Source: Betaproteobacteria bacterium (GTDB taxonomy: Bacteria; Pseudomonadota; Gammaproteobacteria; Burkholderiales; Burkholderiaceae_C). Taken from it: DNA of 33,802 bases. Both the position numbers and the translations under genes were made by a program. The stretch lies in NCBI GenBank assembly GCA_024641925.1, contig JAHECB010000014.1, forward strand, positions 1-33,802. The letters are read 5' to 3'. Positions within the stretch are counted from its first letter, which is position 1. The number at the start of each line of letters is the position of its first letter. Positions 1 through 7,888 of this stretch are shown piece by piece. The notes beneath the pieces were generated by a model, which saw only the letters and a program-made list of their open reading frames with translations, was not told where the DNA came from and did not search any database.

Positions 1-849
1 CGGTGCTGGGCGCGGTTGCCAGCCCAGCCGGTTGGAGATGTCCGCGGCGGCCTGGCGCACGGCCAGTGCGGGTGCCGAGTCCCACTCTACCGGCATGTGG
101 TCCTGGTGGCCCAGCACGGTGATGACGATGGCCGGTTCACCTTCGTGGTCCAGCGCCGCGGCACTGAAGGCATTCACGCCGGGCACTGGGCGTCCGGCGG
201 CGCGTGCCACCCCATGTTCACGCACTTCGTTGCACGCGGCACGCAATTCAGCCACTTTGTCCACCACCAGCGGCCGGGGTTCGGTTTCGTCGTCGCCCAG
301 GGCCACGGCCATAGCGCCCGCAATGCGTTCCAGCGGCATGGCCGCTGCAAAGGCTCGGCCGGTCGCGGTGCCCAGGATGGACATCACCGTGCCGGCCTTC
401 ATGGCCAGGTGCAGCGGGTGCCGGGCTTCGTGCATGCGCACGATGGTGGGGCCGAAGTTGCCCCACACCGCCAAGCCCACCGCATAGCCCGTGCGGCTGG
501 CCAGTTCCTGGGCCACCGGCCAGGCGGCTTTCACAGGGTCCAGCTGGTGCAGGCAGGTCAACCCCAGTTGCAGTGCTGCCGGCCCCAGGGCATAACGGCC
601 GCTGTCGCCGTCTTGCACGATCAGTTGCAATTTGGCAAAACTGACCAGGTAGGGGTGGGCCCGTGCTGGCGGCAGGCCAGCCTTGGCCGCCAGACTTTTC
701 AACGTCATCGGTTCCGGGCTGGCGGCCAGGGCCAGCAGCAATTGGCCGCCCACTTCAATGGACTGCACTGCACGCTGGCCCTTGTTGACGGGACTGGCAG
801 CTTGGGTAGGGATTTGCAACATCGCTGGATTGGTCATGTGCTGCTGCAT
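1..849 (-). CDS. IclR-family transcriptional regulator (partial at left edge)
   Basis: The frame reads leftwards from ATG at 849 and is still open at base 1, giving 283 codons, so only the last few residues can be missing (IclR proteins are about 250-290 aa). The N-terminal winged helix-turn-helix is at about residues 22-85 (KGQRAVQSIEVGGQLLLALA, then LKSLAAKAGLPPARAHPYLV). The effector-binding domain follows, with the usual GTVMSILGTATGRAFAA stretch. A second in-frame ATG at 837 is possible; neither start has a strong ribosome binding site. The gene diverges from the homogentisate operon. IclR-type repressors such as HmgR of Pseudomonas control homogentisate genes, so a local regulator role is likely, but the effector is inferred only. 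Two matching palindromes lie just upstream. Confidence 0.9.
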   Translation of the reverse strand, partial: MQQHMTNPAMLQIPTQAASPVNKGQRAVQSIEVGGQLLLALAASPEPMTLKSLAAKAGLPPARAHPYLVSFAKLQLIVQDGDSGRYALGPAALQLGLTCLHQLDPVKAAWPVAQELASRTGYAVGLAVWGNFGPTIVRMHEARHPLHLAMKAGTVMSILGTATGRAFAAAMPLERIAGAMAVALGDDETEPRPLVVDKVAELRAACNEVREHGVARAAGRPVPGVNAFSAAALDHEGEPAIVITVLGHQDHMPVEWDSAPALAVRQAAADISNRLGWQPRPAP

Positions 850-860
850 GTTAGTTCAGC

Positions 861-874
861 GCAAATCGATTTGC
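861..874. promoter_or_regulatory. Perfect 14-bp palindrome, candidate IclR operator 1
   Basis: The sequence GCAAATCGATTTGC is a perfect inverted repeat 11 bp upstream of the IclR start. It has the same GCAAA-N4-TTTGC plan as the site at 900-913, with centres 39 bp apart. An operator role is inferred from position and symmetry. Confidence 0.55.
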
Positions 875-899
875 AAAGAGGAAAGGATGGGTCTAAACT

Positions 900-913
900 G
901 CAAAGCTGTTTGC
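900..913. promoter_or_regulatory. Second GCAAA-N4-TTTGC palindrome, candidate IclR operator 2
   Basis: GCAAAGCTGTTTGC repeats the arms of the 861-874 palindrome with a different 4-bp centre. It lies between the IclR gene and the metallo-beta-lactamase gene, where a repressor of the divergent operon would bind. Confidence 0.5.
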
Positions 914-1036
914 TGATGACAAATTCCATAAGGCGTTCAGCGTGCCGTGACCAAGTCATTGGCTCTGAAGCGACCCCAAATTCTTTGGCTGGGTCTGCTC
1001 GCCACCGCTCAAATAACAAACTCGTTTGGAGATTGC

Positions 1037-1996
1037 ATGTCCACTGAAAAAAAATTCGCCAGCCAGGCTGACCTGGAAGAAAAAAAGGTCACGTTTGAAC
1101 AATTGTCAGAACATGCCTGGGCCTACACCGCTGAAGGCGACCCCAACACCGGCATCATCATCGGCGACGACTGCGTGCTGGTGGCCGACACGCAGGCCAC
1201 ACCGGCGATGGCGGCCGATGTCATCCGCCGTATCCGCACGGTCACCGACAAACCCATCAAATATGTGGTGCTGACGCATTACCACGCGGTGCGGGTGCTG
1301 GGTGCTTCGGCTTACGGCGCGCAGCAGATCGTGAGCAGCGAAGATACACGCGACCTGATCGTTGAACGTGGTGAGCAGGACAAGGCCAGCGAGATCGGCC
1401 GCTTCCCGCGTCTGTTTCAGAATGTGGAATCTGTGCCGTCGGGCATGACCTGGCCGACCATGACCTTTTCGGGCCGCATGACGCTGTGGCTGGGCAAGCT
1501 GGAAGTGCAACTGCTGCAGCTGGGCCGTGGCCACACCAAGGGCGACACGGTGGTCTGGCTGCCGGCGGAACGCACGCTGCTATCGGGCGACCTGGTGGAG
1601 TTTGACGCCACACCCTATGCGGGCGACGCCTATTTCAGCGACTGGCCGCAGACCCTGAGCAACGTGGCCGCCCTGAAGCCGCTGGCCCTGGTGCCCGGCC
1701 GTGGGCCTGCACTGAAAGGCGAGGAGCAGGTGCAGGCCGGCCTGGCCTCCACCGGTGCGTTCATTTCCGAGCTGTACGCCAGCGTCAAAGCCGGCGCTGC
1801 CGCCGGCAAGGACCTGAAGGCCGTCTACCGCGAAACCTATGCCAAGCTGAAGCCCAAGTATGGCCAGTGGGTCATCTTCGACCATTGCATGCCCTTTGAC
1901 GTCACCCGCGCCTACGACGAGGCCACCAGCCATGTGCACCCCCGCATCTGGACGGCTGAGCGTGATCAGGCCATGTGGGAAGCCCTGGAAGGCTGA
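1037..1996 (+). CDS. Metallo-beta-lactamase-fold protein with degenerate metal site
   Basis: First gene of the homogentisate operon, 319 aa. I chose the ATG at 1037 because GGAGA lies 6 bases upstream; the frame is open further left (GTG at 947) but without a ribosome binding site. The fold is recognisable from IIIGDDCVLVADTQATP, LTHYHAVRVLGA (residues 79-90), RGHTKGDTVVWLP (H166) and LLSGDLVEF (D185). The canonical HxHxDH motif is instead H81-x-H83-x-V85-R86, and the late histidine is replaced by R222 in VPGRGP. The first metal site could survive (H81, H83, H166); the second is largely lost. The catalysed reaction is unknown. Position suggests hydrolysis or binding of an aromatic-pathway intermediate. 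No signal peptide is seen. Confidence 0.85.
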   Translation: MSTEKKFASQADLEEKKVTFEQLSEHAWAYTAEGDPNTGIIIGDDCVLVADTQATPAMAADVIRRIRTVTDKPIKYVVLTHYHAVRVLGASAYGAQQIVSSEDTRDLIVERGEQDKASEIGRFPRLFQNVESVPSGMTWPTMTFSGRMTLWLGKLEVQLLQLGRGHTKGDTVVWLPAERTLLSGDLVEFDATPYAGDAYFSDWPQTLSNVAALKPLALVPGRGPALKGEEQVQAGLASTGAFISELYASVKAGAAAGKDLKAVYRETYAKLKPKYGQWVIFDHCMPFDVTRAYDEATSHVHPRIWTAERDQAMWEALEG

Positions 1997-2016
1997 GTGA
2001 GGCAGAGGAAACCGCC

Positions 2017-3693
2017 ATGACCGCAGTTTCGACCGCAACCTTGGACTACGCGGCCACAGGCGCGCAGATCCAGGCGCACGAATACGCCTACCAACGTTCG
2101 CCCGACCAGGACGCGCCCACACCGGCCACACACCCGGTGGTGGTGGTGGGTGCGGGCCCGGTGGGCCTGAGTCTGGCCATCGACCTGGCGCAGCGTGGCC
2201 AGAAGGTGCTGCTGCTGGACAACGACAACCGGTTGTCCAGCGGCTCTCGCGCCATCTGTTTTGCCAAGCGCACGCTGGAGGTCTGGGACCGGCTGCAGGT
2301 CGGCGAGGTCATGTGCGCCAAGGGGGTGGAATGGAATCGGGGGCGGGTGTTTTTCAAGGATCAGCCGCTGTACAGCTTTGACCTGCTGCCCGAGCCCGGC
2401 CACGAGCGCCCGGCCTTCATCAACCTGCAGCAGTACTACGCCGAGGCCTACCTGGCCGTGCGCGCAGCGGCGTTGCCCAACATCGACATGCGCTGGAAAA
2501 ACGCGGTGGTCGGGGTGCAGCAGGGCGCCGACGGGGTGCAGCTGGACGTCGACACGCCCGAGGGTCGATACCGCATCCAGGCTGACTACGTGGCGGCTTG
2601 TGACGGGTCACGTTCCGCCATGCGCAGCCTGCTGGGGCAGGAAAGCAAGGGCCGTGTGTTCCGCGACCGGTTCCTGATTGCCGACGTGCGCATGCAGGCC
2701 GACTTCCCGGCCGAGCGCTGGTTCTGGTTCGACCCGCCGTTCCACCCCAACCAGAGTGTGCTGCTGCACCGCCAGCCCGACGGTGTCTGGCGCATCGACT
2801 TCCAGCTGGGCTGGGACGCCGACCCCGAGCTCGAAAAACAGCCGGACCGCATCGTGCCCCGTGTCAACGCCATGATGCGGCAGGCCCTGGGCCACGAAGT
2901 GCCGTTCGAGCTGGAATGGGCCAGCGTCTACACCTTTGCTTGTCTGCGCATGGCGCAGTTTGCCCATGGCCGTGTGCTGTTTGTGGGTGACTCTGCACAC
3001 GGAGTCTCACCGTTTGGCGCGCGCGGTGCCAATTCCGGCGTGCAGGACGCCGACAACCTGGCCTGGAAGCTGGACCTGGTGTTGCGTGGCCAGGCGGGCA
3101 AGGCGCTGCTGGACAGTTATGCCAGCGAGCGCGAATTTGCGGCTGACGAAAACATCCTGAATTCCACCCGCGCCACCGACTTCATCACGCCCAAGAGCGA
3201 GGTGTCGCGCCTGTTCCGGGATGCCACGCTCAGTCTGGCGCGCCAACATGCCTTTGCGCGCAAGCTGGTCAACAGCGGGCGTTTGTCGACACCGTCTGCG
3301 CTGACCCAGTCGCCGCTGAACACGGCCGACCAGCCCGACGACGGCTTCACAGCAGGCCTGCCACCGGGTGCACCCGCCGTGGACGCGCCGCTGACCGTGC
3401 CCGGTCAGCCGGCGTGGCTGTTGCGATGCCTGTCAGGCAACACCTTCACCGCGTTGGTGTTCGACGGCGCCGACACGGAAACCATCCAGCGCGCGGTGCA
3501 AGCTGCCAGCCTGGGCCTGCAACCGGTGCAGGTGCTGGTGTTGCCCAGCGAAGGCCCGCTGGCCGAACGCTACGACGCGCGCCCCGGCACCACCTACTTG
3601 CTGCGCCCCGACCAGCACGTGTGCGCGCGCTGGCGACATCCCACCACCACCCAGCTGGCTGGCGCGCTGCGCCGCGCCCTGGCACGGGCTTGA
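2017..3693 (+). CDS. FAD-dependent aromatic hydroxylase (MhpA/PheA-like)
   Basis: Class A flavoprotein monooxygenase of 558 aa. The ATG at 2017 has GAGGAAA upstream. Landmarks are the dinucleotide-binding GAGPVG at residues 45-50, the DG motif (D196-G197) and the GD motif in FVGDSAHGVSPFGARGAN (D325), followed by a C-terminal thioredoxin-like extension typical of the phenol/3-hydroxyphenylpropionate hydroxylase group. These enzymes use NAD(P)H and O2 to add a ring hydroxyl group. The gene sits 20 bp after the metallo-beta-lactamase gene and upstream of DUF2783 and hmgA. A substrate leading to homogentisate, such as 3-hydroxyphenylacetate, is an attractive inference, but the sequence alone does not fix it. 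Automated names such as 3-(3-hydroxyphenyl)propionate hydroxylase may be wrong in this context. Confidence 0.92.
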   Translation: MTAVSTATLDYAATGAQIQAHEYAYQRSPDQDAPTPATHPVVVVGAGPVGLSLAIDLAQRGQKVLLLDNDNRLSSGSRAICFAKRTLEVWDRLQVGEVMCAKGVEWNRGRVFFKDQPLYSFDLLPEPGHERPAFINLQQYYAEAYLAVRAAALPNIDMRWKNAVVGVQQGADGVQLDVDTPEGRYRIQADYVAACDGSRSAMRSLLGQESKGRVFRDRFLIADVRMQADFPAERWFWFDPPFHPNQSVLLHRQPDGVWRIDFQLGWDADPELEKQPDRIVPRVNAMMRQALGHEVPFELEWASVYTFACLRMAQFAHGRVLFVGDSAHGVSPFGARGANSGVQDADNLAWKLDLVLRGQAGKALLDSYASEREFAADENILNSTRATDFITPKSEVSRLFRDATLSLARQHAFARKLVNSGRLSTPSALTQSPLNTADQPDDGFTAGLPPGAPAVDAPLTVPGQPAWLLRCLSGNTFTALVFDGADTETIQRAVQAASLGLQPVQVLVLPSEGPLAERYDARPGTTYLLRPDQHVCARWRHPTTTQLAGALRRALARA

Positions 3694-3712
3694 ACGGCCG
3701 GTGAACACTGCC

Positions 3713-3943
3713 ATGACCCTGATCACCACACCCCACTTCGAGTCAGCCGACGACTTTTACGAAGCCCTGATCGACTGCCACCGCGACCTGGACAGTGCTC
3801 AGAGCCATGCTCTGAACGCGCGACTGGTGCTGCTGCTGGCCAACCACATCGGTTCGCAAGACGTATTGCGGCAGGCTTTGCAGGCTGCACGTGACAGCGC
3901 AGATATGTCTGCGGCCAACAACTCCACCGGAGCAACGCCATGA
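3713..3943 (+). CDS. DUF2783 small protein
   Basis: Small acidic, helical protein of 76 aa beginning [20 protein letters not shown], which I recognise as the DUF2783 family. The ATG at 3713 is preferred because GGTGA lies about 9 bases upstream; an in-frame GTG at 3701 would add four residues. Its stop overlaps the hmgA start by 4 bp (ATGA at 3940-3943), so the two are probably translationally coupled. The family is known to me mainly from its place between an FAD hydroxylase and hmgA in betaproteobacteria, and its function is not established. A partner or small subunit of the upstream hydroxylase is a reasonable guess. Confidence 0.85.
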   Translation: MTLITTPHFESADDFYEALIDCHRDLDSAQSHALNARLVLLLANHIGSQDVLRQALQAARDSADMSAANNSTGATP

Positions 3944-5259
3944 ACCCAGCCACCGCACCCGACATCGATGCGCCAGGCAGCACCGGCCTGTCGGGCTTCG
4001 GCAACCACTTTGCCACCGAGGCCGTGCCCGGCGCGCTGCCGCAGGGCCGCAACAGCCCACAGCGTGCGCCCCACGGGCTGTACGCCGAACTGCTGTCGGG
4101 CACCGCCTTCACCGCGCCGCGCGCCGAAAACCGCCGCAGCTGGTTGTACCGACGCCAACCTGCGGTGGTCACCGGCGCCTACCAGCCCTATGAACAGCCC
4201 TGGTGGATCACCGGCGCCGCCCGTGCCGCCGCGGTGGCACCCGACCCGCTGCGCTGGCACCCCTTTGCCATGCCCGGCGTGCCCACCGACTTTGTCGACG
4301 GCCTGCATACGGTGGCCGCCTGCGGCGACGCTGACGCGCAAGCCGGTATCGGCGCCCTGGTCTACACCGCCAACCAGTCCATGCAGCGCCGCGCGCTGGT
4401 CAACAGCGATGGCGAGATGCTGCTGGTGCCGCAGATGGGCCGTCTGGTGCTCATCACCGAACTCGGCATCCTGCACGTGCGGCCTGGCGAAATCGCCCTG
4501 GTGCCGCGCGGCCTGGCCTTCAAGGTGGAACTGCCCGACGGTCCGTCGCGTGGTTATGTCTGCGAAAACTACGGCGCAGCCTTGCGCCTGCCCGAACTGG
4601 GCCCCATCGGCAGCAATGGTCTGGCCAACCCGCGTGACTTCCAAGCGCCGCAGGCAGCCTTTGAAAACACGCCCGGCGCCTATGAACTGATCAAGAAGTT
4701 TGGCGGCAAGCTGTGGCGCAACACCCAGTCCGACACACCCTTCAACGTGGTGGCCTGGCACGGCAACCTGACGCCGATGAAGTACGACACGGCCCACTTC
4801 ATGACCATCGGCAGCATCAGCTTCGACCACCCCGACCCCAGCATCTTCACCGTACTGACCAGCCCCAGCGACACGCCCGGCGTGGCCAACTGCGACTTCG
4901 TGATCTTCCCGCCGCGCTGGATGGTGGCTGAAGACACCTTCCGCCCACCCTGGTACCACCGCAACATCATGAGTGAATTCATGGGCCTGGTGCTGGGCGA
5001 ATACGACGCCAAGCCCGAAGGCTTCAAACCCGGCGGCGCCAGTCTGCACAACTGCATGGTGCCGCACGGACCCGACGCTGACGCTTTCACCAAGGCCAGC
5101 AACGCCGCGCTGGCGCCCCACAAGCTGGACAACACGCTGGCCTTCATGTTCGAGAGCCGTTATCGCTTTGTGCCTACGCCTTATGCCATGCAGGGTGGTG
5201 CGCTGGACACCGCCTACGCCAACTGCTGGCAGGGCCTGAAGGATCAATTTCAAGCATGA
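3940..5259 (+). CDS. hmgA: Homogentisate 1,2-dioxygenase
   Basis: Opens the aromatic ring of homogentisate to maleylacetoacetate with Fe(II) and O2, in tyrosine and phenylalanine catabolism. At 439 aa it has the family length. The N-terminal signature [19 protein letters not shown] is at residues 11-29. The iron ligands are H340, E346 ([10 protein letters not shown]) and H376 (NCMVPHGPD); their spacing of 6 and 36 residues equals that of human H335/E341/H371. The catalytic-base histidine is H297 in FDHPDPSIF. The start is set by GGAG 8 bases upstream and by the overlap with the DUF2783 gene. The stop overlaps the fahA start, so the operon is tightly coupled. Confidence 0.98.
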   Translation: MNPATAPDIDAPGSTGLSGFGNHFATEAVPGALPQGRNSPQRAPHGLYAELLSGTAFTAPRAENRRSWLYRRQPAVVTGAYQPYEQPWWITGAARAAAVAPDPLRWHPFAMPGVPTDFVDGLHTVAACGDADAQAGIGALVYTANQSMQRRALVNSDGEMLLVPQMGRLVLITELGILHVRPGEIALVPRGLAFKVELPDGPSRGYVCENYGAALRLPELGPIGSNGLANPRDFQAPQAAFENTPGAYELIKKFGGKLWRNTQSDTPFNVVAWHGNLTPMKYDTAHFMTIGSISFDHPDPSIFTVLTSPSDTPGVANCDFVIFPPRWMVAEDTFRPPWYHRNIMSEFMGLVLGEYDAKPEGFKPGGASLHNCMVPHGPDADAFTKASNAALAPHKLDNTLAFMFESRYRFVPTPYAMQGGALDTAYANCWQGLKDQFQA

Positions 5260-6572
5260 CACTGGACAGCACCCACCAAGCCGACCTGCGCAGCTGGGTT
5301 GTGTCGGCCAACACGTCGGAAACCGAATTTCCGATCCAGAACCTGCCGTTCGGGCGCTTTCGCCCTGCAGGCAGCATGGCGCCGTGGCGCGTCGGCGTGG
5401 CCATTGGCGATCAAGTGCTGGACCTTCACCAGGCGCTGTCGGCGGTGGTCTGGCCAGCCGATATAGCGAGCCTGCTGCAACCCCTGGCCGCTGGCAACCT
5501 GAACGCCTTCATGGCGCTGGGGCGTGGTGCCAGCCGCACACTGCGGGCGGCCCTGTCGAAAGCGCTCAGCCAGGGCAGCGCACAAGAAACCGCGCTGGCG
5601 CCGTGCCTGCTGCCCCAAACCGCCACCGAGATGACCGTGCCTTGCGCCATCGGTGACTACACCGACTTCTACACCGGTATCCACCACGCCACCACGGTGG
5701 GCAAACTCTTCCGGCCCGACAACCCGCTGCTGCCCAACTACAAGTGGGTGCCCATCGGTTACCACGGCCGGGCGTCATCCATCGTGGCCAGCGGCCACCC
5801 CATCCGCAGGCCGCAAGGGCAGACCAAGGGCAGCGCCGACACGCCCACGGTCGGCCCCTCACAACGGCTGGACTACGAACTGGAGCTGGCGTTTTTCATC
5901 GGCGCCGGCAACCCGCTGGGTGAACCGGTGCCCATGGCGCAGGCCGAAGAGCACCTGTTTGGCGTCGCGCTGTTCAACGACTGGTCGGCGCGCGACATCC
6001 AGCCTTGGGAATACCAGCCTCTGGGGCCCTTTCTGGCCAAGAACTTTGCCAGCACGGTGTCGCCCTGGGTGGTGACGATGGAGGCGCTGGCGCCGTTTCG
6101 CAGCGCCTTCACGCGGCCGGCCGATGACCCGCAGCCGCTGCCTTACCTGGATTCACCTGCCAACCGCGCCAGCGGCCAGCTGGACATCACCCTGCAGGTC
6201 TGGTTGCAGACCGCCGCCATGCAAGCGGCGGGCGAACCGGGTGTTTGCCTGTCCACCAGCCTGGTGCGTGATGCCGCGTACTGGACGGCGGGGCAGCTGG
6301 TGGCGCACCACACCATCAGCGGCTGCAACCTGCAGCCCGGTGACCTGCTGGGTTCGGGCACCTTGTCGGGGCCGCTGCCCACCCAAACGGGTTCGATGCT
6401 GGAACTGTCCATGGGTGGCAAGCAGCCACTGACCTTGCCCAACGGAGAAACCCGCAGTTTTCTGGCGGACGGCGACACGCTGACGCTGCGCGGCTGGTGT
6501 GAACGGCCGGGGTTCAGGCGCATTGGTTTGGGCACTTGCGCCGGCACGGTGGTGCCAGCGCGCTTGCTGTAG
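5256..6572 (+). CDS. fahA: Fumarylacetoacetase
   Basis: Last step of the homogentisate pathway, hydrolysing fumarylacetoacetate to fumarate and acetoacetate. It is 438 aa, and the ATG overlaps the hmgA stop (ATGA at 5256-5259). All metal and catalytic residues of mouse FAH have counterparts: D137 in [10 protein letters not shown]144 in IHHATTVG, E208 and E210 in [10 protein letters not shown]242 in NDWSARDIQ and K262 in FLAKNFAST, with matching spacings. The N-terminal SH3-like domain contains [20 protein letters not shown]. No maleylacetoacetate isomerase gene is in the window; it may lie elsewhere, or isomerisation may be glutathione-dependent through another locus. No clear terminator follows the gene. 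Confidence 0.98.
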   Translation: MTLDSTHQADLRSWVVSANTSETEFPIQNLPFGRFRPAGSMAPWRVGVAIGDQVLDLHQALSAVVWPADIASLLQPLAAGNLNAFMALGRGASRTLRAALSKALSQGSAQETALAPCLLPQTATEMTVPCAIGDYTDFYTGIHHATTVGKLFRPDNPLLPNYKWVPIGYHGRASSIVASGHPIRRPQGQTKGSADTPTVGPSQRLDYELELAFFIGAGNPLGEPVPMAQAEEHLFGVALFNDWSARDIQPWEYQPLGPFLAKNFASTVSPWVVTMEALAPFRSAFTRPADDPQPLPYLDSPANRASGQLDITLQVWLQTAAMQAAGEPGVCLSTSLVRDAAYWTAGQLVAHHTISGCNLQPGDLLGSGTLSGPLPTQTGSMLELSMGGKQPLTLPNGETRSFLADGDTLTLRGWCERPGFRRIGLGTCAGTVVPARLL

Positions 6573-6680
6573 ATGGACGCTGGCAGCGCCGGACTGCGCC
6601 AGGCGCCAAATCCCCCAAAACCCCAGGGCTGCAGTTGTCGCGCATAGGATGGTCGCTGACCTTTCAACACAGCGCAAACC

Positions 6681-7511
6681 ATGCACCACCGTCTGCCCTT
6701 GGCACTTGCCGCTTCCCTGCAGCTGAGCCTGATCTCGGCGGCAACGGCCGCACCGCTGCCCATCTTCGATTCGCACCTGCACTACAGCCACGATGCCTGG
6801 GAGCAGTTGCCGCCCAAGGCCGCGGTGGCGATTCTGCGCCAGGCCGGCCTGAAAGCCGCCATGGTGTCCAGCAGCAGCGACGACGGCACGCAGTTGCTGT
6901 ACGCCGAAGCGCCCGACCTGGTGATTCCGGTGCTGCGGCCTTATCGCCAGCGTGGCGAACTGTCGTCCTGGGTGCGCGACCCCAGCATCATCCAGCATCT
7001 GGAAACCCGGCTGAAGAACCACCGTTATGCCGCCATTGGCGAATACCACGTCTATGGCGCCGATGCCGACCTGCCGGTGGTCAGGCGCGTGGTGGAACTG
7101 GCGCGGCAGTACAAGCTGTACCTGCATTCGCATTCCGACGCCGATGCCATCGAGCGCCAGTTCAAGCAAGATCCGCAGGCGCGCATCCTGTGGGCGCACT
7201 CGGGCTTTGATTCGCCCGAGAAGGTGCGGGACATGCTGCGCAAGCACCCGAACCTGTGGTGCGATCTGGCCTTTCGCAGCGACCATGCCAGCCGCGGTCA
7301 GGTCGACCCCGGCTGGCGCGCCGCCTTCATGGAGTTCCCCGACCGGTTTCTGGTGGGCACCGACACCTTCACACCCGAGCGCTGGCACTTTGTGGTGGAG
7401 CACGCCAACTGGTCGCGTCAATGGCTGGCTGACCTGCCGCCAGCGGTGGCCGAACGCATCGCCTACAAAAACGGCGAGGCCTTGTTTGGCAGCATGGTCA
7501 AGCGGCCATGA
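6681..7511 (+). CDS. Secreted amidohydrolase-family (Amidohydro_2-like) protein
   Basis: A 276-aa protein with a signal peptide (about residues 1-24, ending SAATAA), so it is probably periplasmic. The mature part is a TIM-barrel metal hydrolase with complete ligands: H32 and H34 in FDSHLHY, E121 in IGEYHVYG, H149 and H151 in LYLHSHSD, H173 in LWAHSGF and D228 in GTDTF. This is the pattern of the Amidohydro_2 family (decarboxylases and hydrolases of small ring compounds or lactones). The substrate is unknown. The stop overlaps the next gene by 4 bp (7508-7511). The start lacks a strong ribosome binding site but is the only one that keeps the signal peptide. Confidence 0.85.
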   Translation: MHHRLPLALAASLQLSLISAATAAPLPIFDSHLHYSHDAWEQLPPKAAVAILRQAGLKAAMVSSSSDDGTQLLYAEAPDLVIPVLRPYRQRGELSSWVRDPSIIQHLETRLKNHRYAAIGEYHVYGADADLPVVRRVVELARQYKLYLHSHSDADAIERQFKQDPQARILWAHSGFDSPEKVRDMLRKHPNLWCDLAFRSDHASRGQVDPGWRAAFMEFPDRFLVGTDTFTPERWHFVVEHANWSRQWLADLPPAVAERIAYKNGEALFGSMVKRP

Positions 7512-7888
7512 AAACGGTGTTGCTGTCGCTGGGCTTGCTGTCAGCGGCTGGTGGTGCCGCAGCGGCGTGTCCGCTGCCCGACAAGGCACTGCACAAAGGC
7601 GTCGTGCAGCTGGCCTGGAAACCGGTTGGCGGCGCCATCACGGTGGGGCAGCCCTTCACGCTGGACATGCAGGTGTGCCCGAGCAGCGCAACGCTGGTTC
7701 GGGTGGACGCCACCATGCCGGCCCATCGCCATGGCATGAACTACCGCCCCAGCATCCAGGCCACCGGTGACGGCGCATGGCGCGCGGAGGGGCTGATGTT
7801 CCACATGCCCGGCCACTGGCAACTGCAGTGGCAGGTGCGCACGCCAGATGGCGTTGAGACCTTGGTTGACGGTGTTGATTTGAAATGA
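7508..7888 (+). CDS. Small secreted YtkA/FixH-like protein
   Basis: A 126-aa protein with an N-terminal signal peptide (about residues 1-19, ending AAA before CPLPDK). The rest looks like the immunoglobulin-like YtkA/FixH fold: TVGQPFTLDMQVCP, then the His/Met-rich MPAHRHGMNY, then FHMPGHWQLQWQVRTPDG. The histidines and methionines could bind copper, as suggested for related domains; that is inference. Two cysteines (in CPLP and QVCP) could form a disulfide. It is overlapped by ATGA junctions on both sides (7508-7511 and 7885-7888), so it is made with the amidohydrolase and the diheme enzyme and is a likely partner or protein substrate of the latter. Confidence 0.8.
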   Translation: MKTVLLSLGLLSAAGGAAAACPLPDKALHKGVVQLAWKPVGGAITVGQPFTLDMQVCPSSATLVRVDATMPAHRHGMNYRPSIQATGDGAWRAEGLMFHMPGHWQLQWQVRTPDGVETLVDGVDLK

